Shown piece by piece: positions 40,548 through 48,733 of a stretch of DNA of 64,000 nucleotides (its first letter is position 1; every line of letters begins with the position of its first letter). The translations under genes and the position numbers were made by a program. This DNA comes from Marinobacter pelagius (GTDB lineage Bacteria; Pseudomonadota; Gammaproteobacteria; Pseudomonadales; Oleiphilaceae), in NCBI RefSeq assembly GCF_003315345.1, contig NZ_QNRO01000002.1:186001-250000 (forward strand), read 5' to 3'. The notes below the pieces were generated by a model, which did no database searches, was not told the DNA's origin, and was given only the letters and a program-made list of their open reading frames with translations.

Positions 40548-43463
40548 ATGATCGGATTTAGCAGCGGATTGCGCCTCCTGGCCCTGGCCAGCCTCGGACT
40601 GGTCGGGCTGACCGGATGTTTTGAGGGACAGATCAGCGAAGGGCAGGAGGAAATCCTTTCGGACCAGCCCTTTGCCTATGTGGTCCGGGACTACCCGGAC
40701 ATGGGCGAGACCGCCTCGGTCAACGCCCGGCCGCCGCTGGACCCCCGAGCGCCCTATGCGTTCAAACCCGGGGCAAAGCTGATGGTGCGTGACCGGATTG
40801 CACTGAGCTCGGACGAACGCCACGTGCTGGCGGGGTATTTCGGCGGGGAATATGACGTCAAGGATCTGGATGTCTCACCGGACGGTGAGCGCATGGTGTT
40901 TGCCGCTCATGGCCCGGCGGACAGCCCGGACAACTTCACCTGGAACATTTTTGAGTACAGCTTCGCTACCGGTAAGGTGCGCCGGATCTTCGAGGACGAT
41001 CTGGTGGCCAACGCCGGTGAGGACACCAACCCCACCTACACCAACGAAGGCCGGATCATCTTCTCCTCCAGTCGCCAGCATTCCCGGGGTGACTGGCAGA
41101 AGCTGGACCTGCGCGAGTACCTGGAAGACTTCGACGAGCCGGCCTCGCTGCTGCACTCGGTCAAACCGGATGGCAGCGAACTGGTACAGATCACCTTCGG
41201 TGAGTTCCACGATATCGAACCCAGCACCATGAATGACGGGCACGTGGTATTCATCCGGTTTGGTCGCATCTATGAAACCCTGACCGACTGCACCCTGGAA
41301 AACATCGACGACCCCAACTTCAACCAGCACCCCCACGGCGGCGGGTATGGCCAGGGCAATGGTGGTGGCTTCCCCTCCGGTCTTGAGGATCCGAAGGAAT
41401 GGACCGTAGAGGACAAGTGCAGCGCGTCCCTGGCCGGTGAAGTCGAGGGCGAGCGGGTGTTCGTGGAAGACGTGCTTAGCATGTACCGCATCACCCCGGC
41501 CGGCGGTAACGTGCACCGTTACTTCGGCAGCCTGAGCGAGGAGTTCTCCGACGCTTCCTTCATCCATTACATGGACCCGATTCCGCTGGATGACGGCAAC
41601 CTGCTGACCACCATGCGCCACCTCTACAACCCGATCTACGGCGGCGATGTGGTGAAGATCAACAGCAAGAACTTCTTCGCGGTCGGCAAGCCGGTGGACG
41701 AAAGCGTGATCGGCGAAGCCGAGGAATCCATGACTCCCGGGCTGGTCAACTTCTACCCCAACCAGGTGTCCCCGAATGGCTGGTACAGCGCCGTTGCGCC
41801 TTACAACGATGGCTCTGCCCGCTTGCTGGCAAGCTGGGCCCAGTGTCTGACTACCGAGGGCACCACCAGCACTCCCTGTGAGGGTAGCGCCACCACCGAG
41901 GACCTGGGTGAACCGCGATACGGCATCTGGATGGTGGACCCCACCGAGAACACCCGGTTGCCGGTAGTGCAGGGCCACAAGCAGGCGCTCTACACCGACA
42001 TCGTGATTGCCGATCGCAACGAACTGGCCGAGCCCTACACCGGCGAGCGCCATGACCTGCAACTGGAAGACAACACCGCCCTGTTCGAGATCCGCAGTAT
42101 CTACGATCTGGATGGTGCCGACATGGCCGAGCTGTACGACGGGGGTATCGAAACCCGTCGCGATCCGAGCCTGACCCACCCGGATGATCGGTCTGAGCGC
42201 TTTATCCGGGTGGTCGGTGTGCGCCAGATCCCCCCCGAGCTGGAACAGGCGATTCTAACCGATGAGACCCTGAATCCGCCCGATGGCCCGCAGCCACCTC
42301 TGGGCCTGACACCGCTGGTGGGCTCCGGTAACCGGATCCTCTATGACGTGCTGTCCTACGCTATGGTCGAGCCGGACGGCTCCGCTCTGGTCAAGGTGCC
42401 GGCGGACACCAGCTTCAGCTTCGAGGTGGTGAACAAGTACGGCAAGCGGGTGGATCTGATTGCCGCGCCCGACTACAACTACAACTACCTGATGCAGCAT
42501 CCCCAGCCACTGCGTCTGGAGGAGGGCGAGAAGCTCAAATGCTATGGCTGCCACGACCCGGAAGTGGACATTCCCCACGCCCGCACCGATGTCGAACTGG
42601 CCTCCGCCAACCCGGGTGCACCAGGCGACGGCATGCCGTTCCCCAATGCCAATCCGCAGATCCGGGCCGTGAAGTGGAAAGACACCATGGCCCAGGCATT
42701 GGTGGACTCCCTCCAGGGCCTGCAGGCCACCTGGGCGGATACCATGCACTTCGAGGATTTCTGGACCAATCCGCCCGATCCGGCATTGGCCTTCGAGGTG
42801 CGCTACAGCGGCCTGAGCACACCGAAGCCGGTGACTGACCCCAGCTGTCTGACCAACTGGACCGCGGACTGTAAGGCCACCATCAATTACCAGGAGCACA
42901 TTCAGCCGATCTGGAATGCCTGTCGAATCGATCCGAACACTGATCAGCTGACGTCCTGCCAGAACTGCCATCGGGCGGCCGAGAACAAAACCTGCCCGGA
43001 CGGCGGTGGCGGTGGCGGTGCCAGCACCGATCTGCTGCTGGGCACCGGCAATGCCTCCTGGGATGGCCGCCAGCTCGAATCCTATGTCGAGCTGTTCGAA
43101 CCGGATTACTACATCCGTCAGAGCGAGGGAGGTGACTGGGTCGAAGTGGCGGATTCGGAGCTTGCCACCATGTGCCCGGATGGTGTCCAGGGCGATATGA
43201 CCGTCCTGCCAGACCCGGGCGTGTGCTTTGCCCGCCGACTGATGAGCGGCCGTGGCGCCATCGCCAGTGCCCGTTTCTTCAGCCTGTTCGATAACGACCC
43301 GGATGACGACGAGTACGAGGTGGAAACCGCCGAAACCGACGCCATCCGGCAGAGCCACATGGGCATGCTTACCGAAGCCGAGCTCCGCCTGATTGCCGAG
43401 TGGCTCGATACCGGCGCGCACATTTACAACGACCCGGACAAATTCGAATTCCCGACACAATAA
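40548..43463 (+). CDS. large beta-propeller lipoprotein with two haem c motifs (HzsA-like)
   Basis: A 971-residue lipoprotein (lipobox LTGC near residue 24). The first ~550 residues contain PD40/WD40-like blades (DLDVSPDGERMVFAAHG, PTYTNEGRIIFSSSRQ, FHDIEPSTMNDGHVVFIRFG). The C-terminal part has two c-type haem motifs, C665-YG-C668-H669 and C804-QN-C807-H808, plus extra cysteines nearby. The overall plan recalls the hydrazine-synthase-alpha/middle-domain family, which is widespread outside anammox bacteria. ATG 40548 is chosen from GGAG at 40534-40537. It is the last large gene of the Glt-like run, 66 bases after the AgmX protein. A redox or sensory role at the cell surface is possible; hydrazine synthesis is not suggested. 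Confidence 0.78.
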   Translation: MIGFSSGLRLLALASLGLVGLTGCFEGQISEGQEEILSDQPFAYVVRDYPDMGETASVNARPPLDPRAPYAFKPGAKLMVRDRIALSSDERHVLAGYFGGEYDVKDLDVSPDGERMVFAAHGPADSPDNFTWNIFEYSFATGKVRRIFEDDLVANAGEDTNPTYTNEGRIIFSSSRQHSRGDWQKLDLREYLEDFDEPASLLHSVKPDGSELVQITFGEFHDIEPSTMNDGHVVFIRFGRIYETLTDCTLENIDDPNFNQHPHGGGYGQGNGGGFPSGLEDPKEWTVEDKCSASLAGEVEGERVFVEDVLSMYRITPAGGNVHRYFGSLSEEFSDASFIHYMDPIPLDDGNLLTTMRHLYNPIYGGDVVKINSKNFFAVGKPVDESVIGEAEESMTPGLVNFYPNQVSPNGWYSAVAPYNDGSARLLASWAQCLTTEGTTSTPCEGSATTEDLGEPRYGIWMVDPTENTRLPVVQGHKQALYTDIVIADRNELAEPYTGERHDLQLEDNTALFEIRSIYDLDGADMAELYDGGIETRRDPSLTHPDDRSERFIRVVGVRQIPPELEQAILTDETLNPPDGPQPPLGLTPLVGSGNRILYDVLSYAMVEPDGSALVKVPADTSFSFEVVNKYGKRVDLIAAPDYNYNYLMQHPQPLRLEEGEKLKCYGCHDPEVDIPHARTDVELASANPGAPGDGMPFPNANPQIRAVKWKDTMAQALVDSLQGLQATWADTMHFEDFWTNPPDPALAFEVRYSGLSTPKPVTDPSCLTNWTADCKATINYQEHIQPIWNACRIDPNTDQLTSCQNCHRAAENKTCPDGGGGGGASTDLLLGTGNASWDGRQLESYVELFEPDYYIRQSEGGDWVEVADSELATMCPDGVQGDMTVLPDPGVCFARRLMSGRGAIASARFFSLFDNDPDDDEYEVETAETDAIRQSHMGMLTEAELRLIAEWLDTGAHIYNDPDKFEFPTQ

Positions 43464-43482
43464 AATAATAAGGAGACGTAAC

Positions 43483-44160
43483 GTGACCATTGCTGTGACC
43501 CAGGAGGATGTAATTGAACTGGATCGATGGAGCGTGCCAGACCTTGAAATGGAACGGGACGGCTGGAGCGTCCCGCCCCGGGACAGCTGGCGGATTGACC
43601 GCCGGCTGCGCCAGACCCGGGTATCCGCGAAAACCAGCACACTGTTTACGCGGTTCAGCAGCCATTACCTGCTGATCCAGACCAACCGGCGCAAGAAAGA
43701 CCTGCCGGAGCAGGTCATTGATCTGACCTTTGTCCAGGAGGAACCCAGGGAGATCCGGGATTACCGGCTTGGCCTCTGGCTCGCCGGCGCCATCTGCATG
43801 ACCGTACCGGCGGCCCTGTATTCGGTCTTCCCGGCACCGTTGCCCTGGCTGATCGCGCCGCTGGTGCTGGCTGTTATCTTCATGTCGCTCGCCGTTCGCA
43901 CTACCCGACATGTCTTTGAGTTCCGGGCCCTCAACAGCGATGTGGTGTTATTCACCATCGACGCCCGCACCCCGAGCCGCGAGCGGGTGGACCTGTTCCT
44001 GACCGAGCTCCGGGAAGGCATACTCCGTGGCCAGCGGCAGCTGCCCGAGGGCAAGCGGCGGATTCCCCTGGCTGTCGCGGAAATGCGCCGGCTAGCAGAG
44101 GCCGGAGTTATCGGAAACGACGATTACGAGCAGATCAAGCGCAACTGGTTTTCGATGTAA
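43483..44160 (+). CDS. membrane protein with SHOCT-like C-terminus
   Basis: A 225-residue protein with two adjacent membrane segments (about 108-145, LGLWLAGAICMTVPAALYSV and LIAPLVLAVIFMSLAV). Cytoplasmic flanks are on both sides. The C-terminal 30 residues (AVAEMRRLAEAGVIGNDDYE, then QIKRNWF) follow the SHOCT pattern, a short oligomerisation module. GTG 43483 has AGGAG at 43471-43475; the frame continues upstream inside the preceding gene without conservation. It follows the haem lipoprotein by 19 bases and may close the operon. The N-terminal WSVPDLEMERDGWSVPPRDSW shows a short internal repeat. Function unknown. Confidence 0.75.
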   Translation: MTIAVTQEDVIELDRWSVPDLEMERDGWSVPPRDSWRIDRRLRQTRVSAKTSTLFTRFSSHYLLIQTNRRKKDLPEQVIDLTFVQEEPREIRDYRLGLWLAGAICMTVPAALYSVFPAPLPWLIAPLVLAVIFMSLAVRTTRHVFEFRALNSDVVLFTIDARTPSRERVDLFLTELREGILRGQRQLPEGKRRIPLAVAEMRRLAEAGVIGNDDYEQIKRNWFSM

Positions 44161-44201
44161 TCGGAGAGTGGCGTTGGTGATGGGGGCAGGGACCGCCGCT
44201 G

Positions 44202-44798
44202 TCACCCCATCAACCCGGACACCACAAACCAGAAGGTCCCCAGGGTGACCGTCGTCGCGAACAAGGCCAGCAACCCGTCCCGCGCTATCATCGCCAACCC
44301 GAACGCCATCAGCGCCAGCCCACCACCATTGGCACTGAATGGCACCACCTCCATGGCCGGCATGGCCAATGCCACCGACACACACATCAGGGCCATCAGA
44401 TATTGCCCCGGGCCCCGGGTGAGCCACACCAGGCGCGGCCTGGTGTACTGGTCCAGGTAGCGGGCCGGTTTCTCCATCCAGTCGAGACCTTTGATCAGCT
44501 TGTCCCGCCTGACCCTGCGGTTCAGCAGCGTTGATGGGAGCCAGATGGAGTGCCGCCGGAACATCAGCTGGCCCAGTGTCAGCAGTACCAGAAGCCCGAG
44601 CAGGGTGGGCACACCCGGAATGTCGCCGATCAGCGGCGCAATCACGATCAGTCCTGCTGCCAGCGTGACGGGGCCGAAGGAGCGTTCCCCGACCGCCGTC
44701 AGTATGTTTGCCACTGATACCTCGGTCTGGCCATCGGTGTGGGTGCGCAGGCGGTCCAGCAATTGCTCGAGGTTTTCCGGATCGTCCGGCTGGTTCAT
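44202..44798 (-). CDS. ExoD family membrane protein
   Basis: A 198-residue inner-membrane protein of the ExoD family, named for a Rhizobium gene affecting exopolysaccharide and alkali tolerance. The conserved core is visible: an N-terminal helix (LEQLLDRLRTHTDGQTEVSV), GERSFGPVTLAAGLIVIAPLIGDIPGVP (about 37-64), the RRHSIWLPSTLLNRRV loop, and three C-terminal hydrophobic segments. It lies between convergent and same-strand genes with no operon partner; the SDR gene upstream ends elsewhere. Its biochemical role is unknown. Confidence 0.85.
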   Translation of the reverse strand: MNQPDDPENLEQLLDRLRTHTDGQTEVSVANILTAVGERSFGPVTLAAGLIVIAPLIGDIPGVPTLLGLLVLLTLGQLMFRRHSIWLPSTLLNRRVRRDKLIKGLDWMEKPARYLDQYTRPRLVWLTRGPGQYLMALMCVSVALAMPAMEVVPFSANGGGLALMAFGLAMIARDGLLALFATTVTLGTFWFVVSGLMG

Positions 44799-44820
44799 GG
44801 GGTGTGGTGTCCTCCGGTAC

Positions 44821-45477
44821 TCAGAATTCGCAATCCCGGCCTTCCCAGTCCCTGAAACAACCGGTTTCGGACAAGGTCAGCCCGTCAATCTGCTTACGCA
44901 AGCCTGGTACCGCATCCTCAAGGGTCAGATCCGCCGACTCGCCACCCATATCCGTGGCAATCCATCCCGGATGGTAGATACCCACGGCAATGCCCTCGCT
45001 CTCAAGGTTCACGGCAAGATTGCGCCCGAGATTGATGGCCGCGGCCTTGGAGGCACGATAAATGAACCGGTTGCCAGCGGGCGATTGCTGCGAGCCCATC
45101 TTGCTGGCGATGATCGCGATCCTTGGGTTTTCACCAGCATCTTTACTGGCTCTCAGATTGGCCAGCAACGCCTGAACCACCAGAAAAACCCCGGTGACAT
45201 TGACCGCGAAGGTCTGCGCCCAGTCCTCGGCGGCATAACCGGTTTCCAGTTCATCGAACTTGTCCAGCGAAACGCCGGCGTTGCAGACCAGGGTCGAGAT
45301 CGGCTGTCCATCAAGCCGTTTGGCGAGCGCCTCGATACTGGCCGGATCAGTAACGTCCAGAGGCTCCATGCCAGGCGCGCTTCGGGCTGTTGCAATCACT
45401 GTCTGCCCGGCATCGCGCCATTGCCCGGCTAATGCCTGGCCGATGCCCCGGTTGGCGCCTGTGATGAGAATTGTCAT
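44821..45477 (-). CDS. short-chain dehydrogenase/reductase (SDR)
   Basis: A 218-residue NAD(P)-dependent oxidoreductase of the classical SDR type. The cofactor motif is TGANRGIG (6-13), the structural block is NAG in LVCNAGVS (about 68-75), the catalytic serine is in the IASKMGS region (about 127-133) and the active-site YxxxK is YRASK (about 144-148). Length is short for the class, lacking most of the C-terminal substrate lid, like the CsgA/YciK-like small SDRs. It lies 22 bases upstream of the ExoD gene on the same strand. The substrate is unknown. Confidence 0.88.
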   Translation of the reverse strand: MTILITGANRGIGQALAGQWRDAGQTVIATARSAPGMEPLDVTDPASIEALAKRLDGQPISTLVCNAGVSLDKFDELETGYAAEDWAQTFAVNVTGVFLVVQALLANLRASKDAGENPRIAIIASKMGSQQSPAGNRFIYRASKAAAINLGRNLAVNLESEGIAVGIYHPGWIATDMGGESADLTLEDAVPGLRKQIDGLTLSETGCFRDWEGRDCEF

Positions 45478-45619
45478 GACGAAGACCTTTTGGCTTGGTA
45501 GATACGGATATGCGTGAGGCCTAGCAATACCAGCTTGGTCAGGTCAGGGGAAGTGGTCAGAGGCTACAGTTGTGGGGCAGGGTAAGGCTCCCAACGCTGA
45601 GAGCCTTTCGAACGAATGG

Positions 45620-45865
45620 CTAGAGCTTGGCAAAGGCCGCATCAAAATCCGCCGCGGCTGCATCCGTGAATTCAAAGGCATTGCGAATATAGGCAAGGGT
45701 ATTCTTCTCGGTCTCGGTGACCCCGGGCCCGTCCTGCGCCGATTTGAACAACTCGGCCACCTCATCCTTGGAAAGCTTGCCTTCCCCGCGCCCCGTAGTG
45801 TGCTTGCGGGCCAGGTCCAGCAGTTCCTTCTCGTACTTCTGACCATCAATCGTTTCGTAAGCCAT
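45620..45865 (-). CDS. small hypothetical protein (81 aa)
   Basis: An acidic, all-helical 81-residue protein starting MAYETIDGQKYEKELLDLAR. ATG 45865 has a GGAG about 10 bases upstream. The region KLSKDEVAELFKSAQDGPGV resembles a helix-loop-helix but lacks the full oxygen-ligand spacing of a canonical EF-hand. The frame continues to 45952 with no conserved sequence or ribosome site. It is a single gene between the SDR and tmRNA genes. It is likely a real cytoplasmic protein given codon bias, but without a known function. Confidence 0.68.
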   Translation of the reverse strand: MAYETIDGQKYEKELLDLARKHTTGRGEGKLSKDEVAELFKSAQDGPGVTETEKNTLAYIRNAFEFTDAAAADFDAAFAKL

Positions 45866-46045
45866 AACAGAATCAACTCCATGTAACGTCAATGCGACAT
45901 CGCGATGCACGAAGGCTCCCTGTGCAGGCGGTGGGTTCGAAAGGTCGAACAACGAAATCGATCATTCAGAAAAATAGAAGCACAGGAAAAGGTGGTGTGC
46001 AAATTTTAAACAATGCGTGGTGATTGGATTGTGGGGTAGAAATGA

Positions 46046-46072
46046 AAAAGGCTCCCGGGTCGGGAGCCTTTT
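46046..46072 (-). terminator. intrinsic terminator of the tmRNA gene
   Basis: aaaaggctcccg (46046-46057) pairs perfectly with cgggagcctttt (46061-46072) around a 3-base loop. In the tmRNA direction the stem is followed by a U-rich stretch. Confidence 0.88.
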
Positions 46073-46079
46073 GGGTGTT

Positions 46080-46444
46080 TGGTGGAGACGGCGGGAATTG
46101 AACCCGCGTCCGCCAGTACTCAGCCTTGAGGTCTACATGTTTAGCGTCTCTCTATTGATTTAAGTTCAAGCGACCCGAGAGCCAGGGTGCAAGAACCGAG
46201 TTCTTTAAATCTTAGCCGTTAACCAGTGAACTCTGGGTAACGGAGCATCCCGTAAGCGATGACGTCCTGAGATGTTGCTTCCGGGCTACGGGCGACCCGG
46301 TCAGGACGACTAGCAGCTTACGCTGCTAGTGCGTAGTTTTCGTCGTTTGCGACTATTGCGTTGCAGCTTTGGATTAACGAGATTGGCTGCCATCTCGACA
46401 TGCACTCAAGGGTTCGCCACCGGCGTCGAAGCCATGTCGTCCCC
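46080..46444 (-). ncRNA. ssrA: transfer-messenger RNA (tmRNA)
   Basis: A one-piece tmRNA of about 365 bases read on the minus strand. The 5' end GGGGACGACATGGCTTCGAC and the 3' end with the T-arm sequence GGGTTCAATTCCCGCC (minus strand), followed by the encoded CCA at 46082-46080, form the tRNA-like domain. The tag frame at 46350-46318 encodes ANDENYALAA followed by TAA, the usual gammaproteobacterial degradation tag. tmRNA rescues stalled ribosomes together with SmpB, whose gene lies 1.6 kb away on the same strand. The promoter is upstream at 46485-46456. Confidence 0.97.
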
Positions 46445-46455
46445 TTAGTTATCTC

Positions 46456-46485
46456 AGTATATGTGTCCGGAATACCGGACTTCAA
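46456..46485 (-). promoter_or_regulatory. promoter of the tmRNA gene
   Basis: On the minus strand TTGAAG (46485-46480) and TATACT (46461-46456) are separated by 18 bases, ending 11 bases before the mature tmRNA 5' end. That leaves a short 5' extension for RNase P to remove. The spacer carries a perfect small palindrome, gtccgg-aata-ccggac. Confidence 0.65.
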
Positions 46486-46517
46486 GGGTTAATTGCGCTA
46501 TTTATACCTACCCCTGC

Positions 46518-47936
46518 TCAGCTTGCTTGGCGCTGCACCGCCTCCGGCCGTCCGGCCAGAGCCGCGTGGCTCAGAGCCTGGAAGCTCTCCCGGAAATAAT
46601 CCATTACGGCATCCGGATCAGCGTGAATCGCCTTGTCCACGGTGATGCCGAATTGCACGGTGCCGGCATAGCTGAGGATGCTCATGCCGATACCGATGGT
46701 GCCGCTCTGGGGCACCCAGAACATGGGCTGGGTCAGCTTGCTGCCCGCCAGGTACAGGGGCTCTTTCGGTCCGGGCACGTTGGTCAGCACGGCGGAGGCC
46801 TTGTTACTGAGCAGATCCAGAGCCCTTCGTTCGATAACATCGGGGCCCCGACCGAAGATATCAAGCAGGCTGTAGGTAACCTGGGCCTGATAGGAGCGCT
46901 TGAGGCGGTTCATGTTCTCCTGTACCTGGCGGAAGCACAGGAGAGGGTCCATTACTTCTACTGGCAACGTGACCAGTACCAGGCCGAACTTGTTGCCAAG
47001 GGTTTCTATGGGCTGATCGAGAGGCCGCAGGTTGAACGGCACGGCCACGCGAATTCCGCACTCGGGGATCGTCTCCTTATGGGCTGCAAAATGCCGCTGT
47101 AAGGCCCCGGTGACCGTGCAGAGCAGGGCATCGTTGATGGTGCCGCCGAGGGCCTTGGCGCAGGCTTTCACTTCTGCAAGATCGAGAGGGTCCGCCCAGG
47201 CCACCTGCTTGCGTCCGGAAAGCGGTTCCTTCAATCCGGTTTTGGGCTCTACAGGGGCCAGACCAAGCTTGAGCAAATCAAAGGCGACGCCGCTGGCGGT
47301 GGACGCCAGCTTCAGGGGGTAGTTGGGCTCTTCGCGAACAGATTGAATGAACAGTCTTGCCTGATTGGTCGCCGTTTGCGCGCTGTCCACGGCACGGTTC
47401 AGGAAGTTCTGGACGGCCGATCTCTGGCGGGGTTTGGAGCGACGCTTGCGGGTCACTTTGCCCAGCCTGGGTTCCGGCGTTTTATCGGTCAGTGACAGCA
47501 TCACCCGCACCAGCGAGATGCCATCGGCGATGCAATGGTGAATGCGAATCAGCAGTGCGCCACCTTCGCCGTAATTGTCGATGTAGTGCATTTGCCAGAG
47601 CGGTTGCCGGAAATCCAGGGAGGTGCTGTTCATGTCACTGACCAGCTTCTGGAGCTCGGCTTTGTCCGCTTTGCCGGGCAGTGCAATACGGTGCAGGTGG
47701 TTGTCCAGGTCGAACAGCGGATCGTCCTGCCAGTAAGCCCGGTCTCCGGTGTCTATGACCCGTTGCCGGAACCGGTTGAAGCACAGGAATCGCTCTTCAA
47801 GCGTTTGCCGAAGCCGGCTCATTGAAACCGGCCGTTCCAGTGCCCATACCCCGCAGATCATCATGGGGTTCTGGGGGGTGTCCATGCGCAGCCACGCGCG
47901 GTCTACGGAGGACATGGGCGTCTGTTTGGGTGACAT
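46518..47936 (-). CDS. wax ester synthase / diacylglycerol acyltransferase (second copy)
   Basis: A 472-residue WS/DGAT enzyme with the intact catalytic HHxxxDG motif, HHCIADG at 133-139. The N-terminal block SSVDRAWLRMDTPQNPMMI is closer to well-studied Marinobacter wax synthases than the copy at 68-1468. TINDALLCTV near residue 268 and the LTNVPGPKEPLYLAG block near 388 are also present. Length is normal. The gene is single, lying between the tmRNA and smpB genes and read in the same direction. Two divergent copies in one window indicate storage-lipid formation with different substrate ranges, although specificity cannot be inferred from sequence. Confidence 0.95.
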   Translation of the reverse strand: MSPKQTPMSSVDRAWLRMDTPQNPMMICGVWALERPVSMSRLRQTLEERFLCFNRFRQRVIDTGDRAYWQDDPLFDLDNHLHRIALPGKADKAELQKLVSDMNSTSLDFRQPLWQMHYIDNYGEGGALLIRIHHCIADGISLVRVMLSLTDKTPEPRLGKVTRKRRSKPRQRSAVQNFLNRAVDSAQTATNQARLFIQSVREEPNYPLKLASTASGVAFDLLKLGLAPVEPKTGLKEPLSGRKQVAWADPLDLAEVKACAKALGGTINDALLCTVTGALQRHFAAHKETIPECGIRVAVPFNLRPLDQPIETLGNKFGLVLVTLPVEVMDPLLCFRQVQENMNRLKRSYQAQVTYSLLDIFGRGPDVIERRALDLLSNKASAVLTNVPGPKEPLYLAGSKLTQPMFWVPQSGTIGIGMSILSYAGTVQFGITVDKAIHADPDAVMDYFRESFQALSHAALAGRPEAVQRQAS

Positions 47937-48076
47937 AAGCGGCTCCCTTTGCCATGCACCGGAATTCCCGAGTATAGGCCTGTTGGATTTCTGAACAAAG
48001 AGAGCAAGTATGCGACATACCCGTCGGCGCCGGCCATGACCGGCGTCAGGTATTTGTTAATCGAGGGGGAGCTGTA

Positions 48077-48556
48077 TCAGACGTTGGCTTCGCGCAGGAT
48101 GCGCTGCTTCTGGCGGTTCCAGTCCCGCTCCTTCTCGGTAGCGCGCTTATCGAATAGCTTCTTGCCTTTCACCAGTGCAATCTCGCACTTCACCTTGTTG
48201 TTTTTCCAGTAGAGAGCCAGCGGAATGCAGGTGTAACCGGCCTGGTTGACCTTGCCAACGATCTTGGCAATCTCCTTGGCGTGGAGCAGGAGCTTGCGGG
48301 TACGCGTCGGGTCTGCGATAACGTGGGTGGATGCCGCAATCAGCGGGGTGATGTGTGCGCCGAGCAACCAGGCCTCGCCGTCCTTGAGCAGGACATAGGC
48401 GTCCACCAGCTGTGCCTTGCCGGCGCGCAGTGACTTTACTTCCCAGCCCAGCAGGGCGAGACCCGCCTCAAAGCGTTCCTCGATGTGATATTCGTGCTTC
48501 GCCTTCTTGTTAAGCGCAATAGTATTGCTCGGCGTTCCGGGTTTCTTCTTGCTCAT
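48077..48556 (-). CDS. smpB: SsrA-binding protein
   Basis: A 159-residue RNA-binding protein required for tmRNA to enter stalled ribosomes. The OB-fold core shows [20 protein letters not shown] (about 14-33), [19 protein letters not shown] (about 37-55) and [20 protein letters not shown] (about 116-135). The C-terminal tail ([18 protein letters not shown]) is the helix that mimics mRNA in the entry channel. Length is normal. It diverges from the SNF transporter. Confidence 0.96.
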   Translation of the reverse strand: MSKKKPGTPSNTIALNKKAKHEYHIEERFEAGLALLGWEVKSLRAGKAQLVDAYVLLKDGEAWLLGAHITPLIAASTHVIADPTRTRKLLLHAKEIAKIVGKVNQAGYTCIPLALYWKNNKVKCEIALVKGKKLFDKRATEKERDWNRQKQRILREANV

Positions 48557-48733
48557 GAATCAGTGATCCGGGTTCGGATAAATGAACGAACGGCCGGGCT
48601 TGCCCCGGCAAAACGCGCATTGTAGCCCAGGACTGCCAGACCGGTCACGAAATCGCCGTAATCGTGACCGATCAGGCGTGCGACTTTGCCCGCATCAGCT
48701 ACAATGGCGACGCAGATATTTTCAGGAAAATGC

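Noticed and set aside
40548..43463. Hydrazine synthase and an anammox-type pathway
   Set aside because: Only a domain-level resemblance to HzsA is present; the other subunits and pathway genes are absent and the organism is a gammaproteobacterium.
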